Source of the DNA: Neospora caninum Liverpool
Lineage: Eukaryota > Apicomplexa > Conoidasida > Eucoccidiorida > Sarcocystidae
Assembly: GCF_000208865.1 (NCBI RefSeq)
Contig: NC_018390.1
Span: 3,676,270 to 3,740,269 of the forward strand
DNA length: 64,000 bases
Direction of reading: 5' to 3'
Below are positions 59,543 to 64,000 of this stretch, in pieces. The notes beneath the pieces are model-generated. The model saw only the letters and a program-made list of their open reading frames with translations. It did no database searches and was not told the origin of the DNA. The translations under genes and the position numbers were made by a program. The number at the start of each line of letters is the position of its first letter. The stretch's first letter is position 1.

Positions 59543-62500
59543 CCAGACTGACCTTGTCAGCCTTCTCCTTCCGCGTGATGACTGCCCCACTCTGCCCAAA
59601 CATCCCGGCGTTGCCTTGCCCAAGACAGCACTGTGTTTGGACACCATGCTCCAGAATCAAGCTCAGGCCTTCCACCCTCCCGCTGCTTCTTCCCATTCTG
59701 TGACGTGTGTTCCAGCTTGACAGGAGATGCGAAAGTGGCTTTAACTCTGGCTCCACCGATCCCCTACCTTACAGTGGAGCGGCGAAGGCGAAGTCGGACA
59801 TAAGTTCGAGTACACACACAGCTGGCGGGGGTGCCTCGCACCGCGCCTGCGACGACGAAGGGGATGGGACCGCGTGCGCCGCCTCTGTTGGTCGCTCATC
59901 GGAGTGTTCGACTCTCACTCCGGAGAACAAAGTGGATTGAGGCGGCCTTTGTGACCTGGAAAAGTGGGGATTTCCTGTTCCTTTTTTTCTCAGCAAGGGA
60001 ATGTTATGGCACGCACATGGGGGGACGGAAGGAGGGAAGCAACTGCCTATCTTGGCTAACGAGACATGTCGGGGGCGCTGGAGTAACAAGAAACTGTGCT
60101 ACCATTAATACAGATGGCTTTGAATGCGGCTGACACTTCGGTTTCGTAAAGTTAGGGCATCAGTCCAGCGGCGAGCAGAAGTGGAGCTCAGCCTAGCATG
60201 GTCATCGGGGGCTGGCGACGTGGACGTAACGGAACCCCAAACACACACACGATGCTCTACGCCCTTTGCGACACAGCTAGTTCCATCATTTTTTCACGTG
60301 CTTTTCCAGATAGTCAGCAAGCTCGCTTCTACCCAGAAATGTGCTGAAATCTGTCGCACAACCGAACCTCTCTCAGCTTTTGTCTGACACGTGCTCTCAA
60401 AGTCCGTAATTCGGCAACTCAATGGCATCACTCGTCACACACGAACGCAGCTGTCTTTCCTGAGGCGGGAATACATTTTCTCTCTAGAAAATCCGATACA
60501 GTTTGACACTTAGACATTAGCTTTTATGAACGACCTTTCATCTGACGCACTATCTCCACACCGCCCCTGTGTCATCGAGCAGTCACGGTCTTTGATCTTG
60601 ATTGAAAACTCCCGATCTGTCGGAGTGACACACACCTGGAGGAGGCCGTGACAACCACCCTGTACGCGGTGCTAATCAGAGATGCACCACGCTCCCGTCC
60701 ACGTTTTCGACATGCGTATTTATCGGTGAAAAGATGAAAACTATTCGTGTTTTCGTATCCAGATGCTGCTACAGGGGCGCGTGGCTCTCCTTGAAAATCG
60801 AAAGGTGGCAAGCTACTGGTACGCGTTCCATTCTTTTGTAAAAACCAAATACGAAGAGGCAAGAAGAGTCACGGGGCATTTCCGCAGCCCTCCGTCACCA
60901 CGACTTTGTTTCCTTTTCTCCGGTTGAACGGCCTGTGGAGATTTTGAGGTGGTAAGATATCCTCTGGTGTTAAAAAAGAGTCCTGCTTTCTGTGATGCGT
61001 AGACTGTGGCAGCACGTGATGAGGCACAGTTGGTATCGACAAAACCGTACGTTACCTAAAAGCACTGCTGCCAGGTCGTGTGTCTGATGTGGTTAAAGGA
61101 TAAGCTACGCGACCAGATACCGCTTCCCAACCATCATTGCGGCAGACTCACCACCACTCGATCAGGTCTAGAGAGCGCACTGTCGTTATATAAATGAAAG
61201 CGGCTTCTGTGAGAAAGCGGGCAGTGACATACATCTTTGCTGGGGGAAACTCTCATTCCTCGAGAGACTTCCGTCATCTGTTCCGTCAACGGCGGCACAA
61301 ACCTGAAGCATCGCATGGGTAAGAGCGACCTCACCGTAGAGTAAGACAACTTTTCTAATGGAATGTAGGACATAAAGAAGGATTTATCTTAGTTCATGTC
61401 GCCGCCACTATCAAGGATGCCTCAGTTGCAAGATGTTGTCGCGGTAAAAGCGGATATCTAGCTCCCCGAACGCACGGCTTTCCTCTTGAGGAGAAGTGTC
61501 TGGCATTCCATCGCAAACCATTGAGATTGCGAAGTTATGGTTTTGGGCTCGGGAGTGTGTCCAATAACTAGCTGAGTGCTTGTACGAGAATTATATCATT
61601 GCATTACCAATTAAGGTGTGTAGCATTGCCCGTGCTCCTTAACATCCATTTTGTGCGATGAGACATCAGTAGTGTGACCGTGTATGTGGCCGGAGAACTT
61701 TTCAGCAGGGGACTATTCATTTCTCTGGCAAGAATGATGTGGAAGACGTCACTTGTAGAGGCGGCCAGTGACCGGAGAGGCTTACGCGATGATAGACGAG
61801 GTAGTGGCTTATGTCTTTGCCAAAACTCCTGGGCATCCCCTAACGCGGTCCAAACGTGAGGAAGAACATAGGAACTACGGCGAAGACAATCTCCAGAACT
61901 CTCGTCCGCCCACTGGCGACCTCTCTGGATGAAGTAGCAAATCCAGAGGAGCCCACTCCTCCTGAAACACACTTCATACGGGTGATCGATGCATTGTCAG
62001 AATCCCCAAACCGCTTCGAGTCAGACTAGTGTTCACATGCTTCTTTATGATTAAAACCCATTAATTGGTTTTCCACCAAAAGCAAATTCTCTCCACGTTC
62101 CAGGGCTGCATCTCTATGAGAATGGCAAAGAGTTTTCTGCAGATGAAAGTCGAGGCTCGAGCGAACCTAGCCGGCAGCGAACCTCACAAGCACAGACATC
62201 TCTTTCGAGCTGCCGTTTGCAAGGCTCTCAAACTTCGAAAGAACGAGAGTCTTTGTTGGCGAACTGGTCCCTAATGCAGTACAAGAGCGTGCACGCACTG
62301 ACATGCTAGCCGTGGCATCGTGTCCACGGCTTTTTCTCTGCAGAAAACCGTGGAGGAAACTGTTTGCCGTTTCAGCTCTTCATTTGATTTTTGGTTGTGG
62401 GTGCCGTATACCTTTAAAGTATACACCGCACATCTGTCTGCTCACCGAACCTTTCCATTTCTTCGTAGTTCACGTGAGTTCCGTCTAAGAAAAGCCACCG

Positions 62501-63763
62501 CAGGTAAATTGGTGCCCACTGAATGGAGAAACGCCTGACAGGTCGGGACTACATACTATACTTGAGGCAGGCAATTTCGATTGCATTCTTGCAGCAACTG
62601 CATGGGAAAGTGATTGCTGGCCTACCGACTGGTGGTGCGAATCCCCAGATCGAGTTTCCTAGACATGCAAAAAGGGCTACTAGGATACTACTTGATTCAG
62701 TGATCAAGATCTAAACGCGCAGATTAGTAGTTCTCTCTCCCTGTCGCCATTTCATACGTGGCATCATCGCACGTCCTGGCCCATTGCGACAAACGCAAAA
62801 TCAAAGGCGACGACAAGATATTCTTACTTGCTCACATGGTATTTCAATCTCATCGGTAACGAAAGTTGCTGCTTGTTCGTTAGATGGTTCACGAAAGGTA
62901 AATGCTCAATCGATCAATCGAATTTTGCGGTGTTTGTGTGCGGCGCGGGCTGACGGCAGGGCTGCTTCTACATCTGCATGCCCGTTCACATATAGGAAAC
63001 GGCAAAGGTACTTTCTGAGTGTCGTTTTCGACCAAAAGACGAGAGAGCCTTGACAATGAGATGTATCTTTACTGTCGTACATGATTCGGTATTGGCCTGT
63101 GGTCTTTCAAATACGAAGAACAGCTGATGGCGCATCAGCCTCTGGCTGCGAGTGCCGTGTAAGTCGCCAAGTTCGGTCGCTTTTCGAAAACCGCAGTTGC
63201 CGGTGTTCGAATTGCTTTTCTCCTGTCTGGGCACAAAACGCCCTAGCTCCCAGATGTTTCAAGTGTCTTTGTCCTGTCATCATAATGGTCGAATTAGAGC
63301 AGATAGCAGTAACTGCTCTCTGTGGCTAGTGAAACTTGGCATGCCCAATGTCTCGCCTTGCTTGTACTCAACATGATAGCTGGTCAGGGATGATTTCTAT
63401 ATCGGCAGTAAGCAACCTTCTTTAGAACGGTTGGCTTCACATTCGAATGTTCCCCGGAATGCACAGTGCCCTCACGGGCGTAAGTTCACGTTCACTGTTT
63501 GCGCAGTTTCCTGTTGCCACATTTGTCGAACTGCGGAACTGTTTTCAGTGTCATGGCGGGCTTATCCAGGGATAGAACACGATCCTAAACGCTCTCCTTC
63601 TTGGCTGCTGCCAGAGAATCCAGCTATCGCACCCAGCAGCGGATCCAACTATTTTCGCTGCAATTTCCTCGTGTCAAGCGGCTCGCGGGGAGCGCCCCCT
63701 CACCTGCGCCACAGAAAACCTCTTGGGGGTGTCTCTCAACAGAGCCTCGTCATCATTGGAACA
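59543..63763. other. 4.2-kb gap with no supported gene
   Basis: The first part is likely the kinase 3' UTR; an open frame at 59720-59940 (SGSTDPLPYSGAAKAKSD) looks protein-like but does not fit the kinase splice pattern. Frames at 62065-62274 and 62523-62714 are weak candidates. From about 63380 the frame of the last gene is already open but contains no ATG before 63764. Confidence 0.4.
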
Positions 63764-64000
63764 ATGGGGCTTTCAGGTCGGTATTCGCTTGCCGGAATGC
63801 TGCGTTCTTCCAGGCTGACCTTGGACAGCACGTGGAAGAACACCCTTGTCCGATCCTTTTTTTCCGAAGAGCAACTCGATGAACTTGGACTTCCAGAAGA
63901 AGAAATTGCAGACTACATGATTAAACACATTGTACCGTTTGTTAAGTCACATCTCGTTGAAGCAATAAAGGTTCGAAATGAAAGCTTCGACCAATTTGTC
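63764..64000 (+). CDS. 5' part of an unidentified gene, runs off the window
   Basis: Not recognised. The first ATG (context acaATGG) in a frame that is open from about 63380 to the window end gives MGLSGRYSLAGMLRSSRLTL, then a hydrophilic helical region (SEEQLDELGLPEEEIADYMI, then KHIVPFVKSHLVEAIK). The basic, hydroxylated, acid-free first ~35 residues resemble a mitochondrial targeting peptide; that is inference. Because the frame is also open upstream of the ATG, an earlier exon cannot be excluded. At least 79 codons; the 3' end lies outside. Confidence 0.55.
   Translation, partial: MGLSGRYSLAGMLRSSRLTLDSTWKNTLVRSFFSEEQLDELGLPEEEIADYMIKHIVPFVKSHLVEAIKVRNESFDQFV

Noticed and set aside
59720..59940. 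Terminal exon of the kinase gene
   Set aside because: No donor in exon 8 matches its phase, while the 59484-59542 exon has a strong acceptor, matching phase and a stop.

Overview
The window is nuclear DNA of a coccidian apicomplexan, most likely a Toxoplasma/Neospora/Hammondia-type sarcocystid. Supporting signs are intron-rich genes on both strands with GT..AG introns of roughly 0.05-0.7 kb, long intergenic and UTR-like stretches, abundant (TA)n and TATC/GATA microsatellites in introns, and an apicomplexan-type lactate dehydrogenase very close to the bradyzoite isoform LDH2 of Toxoplasma gondii. From memory the LDH differs from the T. gondii protein at a fair number of positions, so a relative such as Neospora or Hammondia is possible; this cannot be settled here.

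Layout. 0-6.3 kb holds no long gene, but contains two candidate first exons pointing away from each other (minus strand at 2.8 kb, plus strand at 4.7 kb), each encoding an MGN..CC N-terminus of the myristoyl/palmitoyl type. At 7.0-7.6 kb (minus) is a single-exon elongin C with a serine-rich extension. At 9.2-11.1 kb (plus) a four-exon gene with no long open frame encodes an 80-residue RIIa/DPY-30-like dimerisation protein. A giant multi-exon gene fills 12.5-35.0 kb on the minus strand: a very divergent myosin head, IQ-motif neck and RCC1-repeat tail (probably MyoL), whose P-loop and switch II do not match working myosins. At 35.8-37.0 kb (plus) is a small four-exon gene of unknown function. 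At 38.7-43.4 kb (plus) is a five-exon, 988-residue RING-H2 protein that carries what look like three tandem copies of the CDC48 N-domain fold half. At 45.4-47.0 kb (plus) is the two-exon LDH. At 50.1-59.5 kb (plus) is a nine-exon, about 1949-residue SNF1/AMPK-family kinase with a UBA-like segment. The window ends inside the first exon of another plus-strand gene (63.8 kb onward).

The genes do not form a pathway. They are neighbours with separate jobs: ubiquitin ligase components (elongin C, RING protein), cytoskeletal or cilium-type proteins (myosin-like protein, RIIa protein), glycolysis in the tissue-cyst stage (LDH) and energy or stress signalling (SNF1-like kinase). Exon models here were built by hand from splice motifs and reading-frame phase. 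Phase closes exactly for the LDH, RING, RIIa and kinase genes. The myosin gene was resolved fully only at its 5' and 3' ends.
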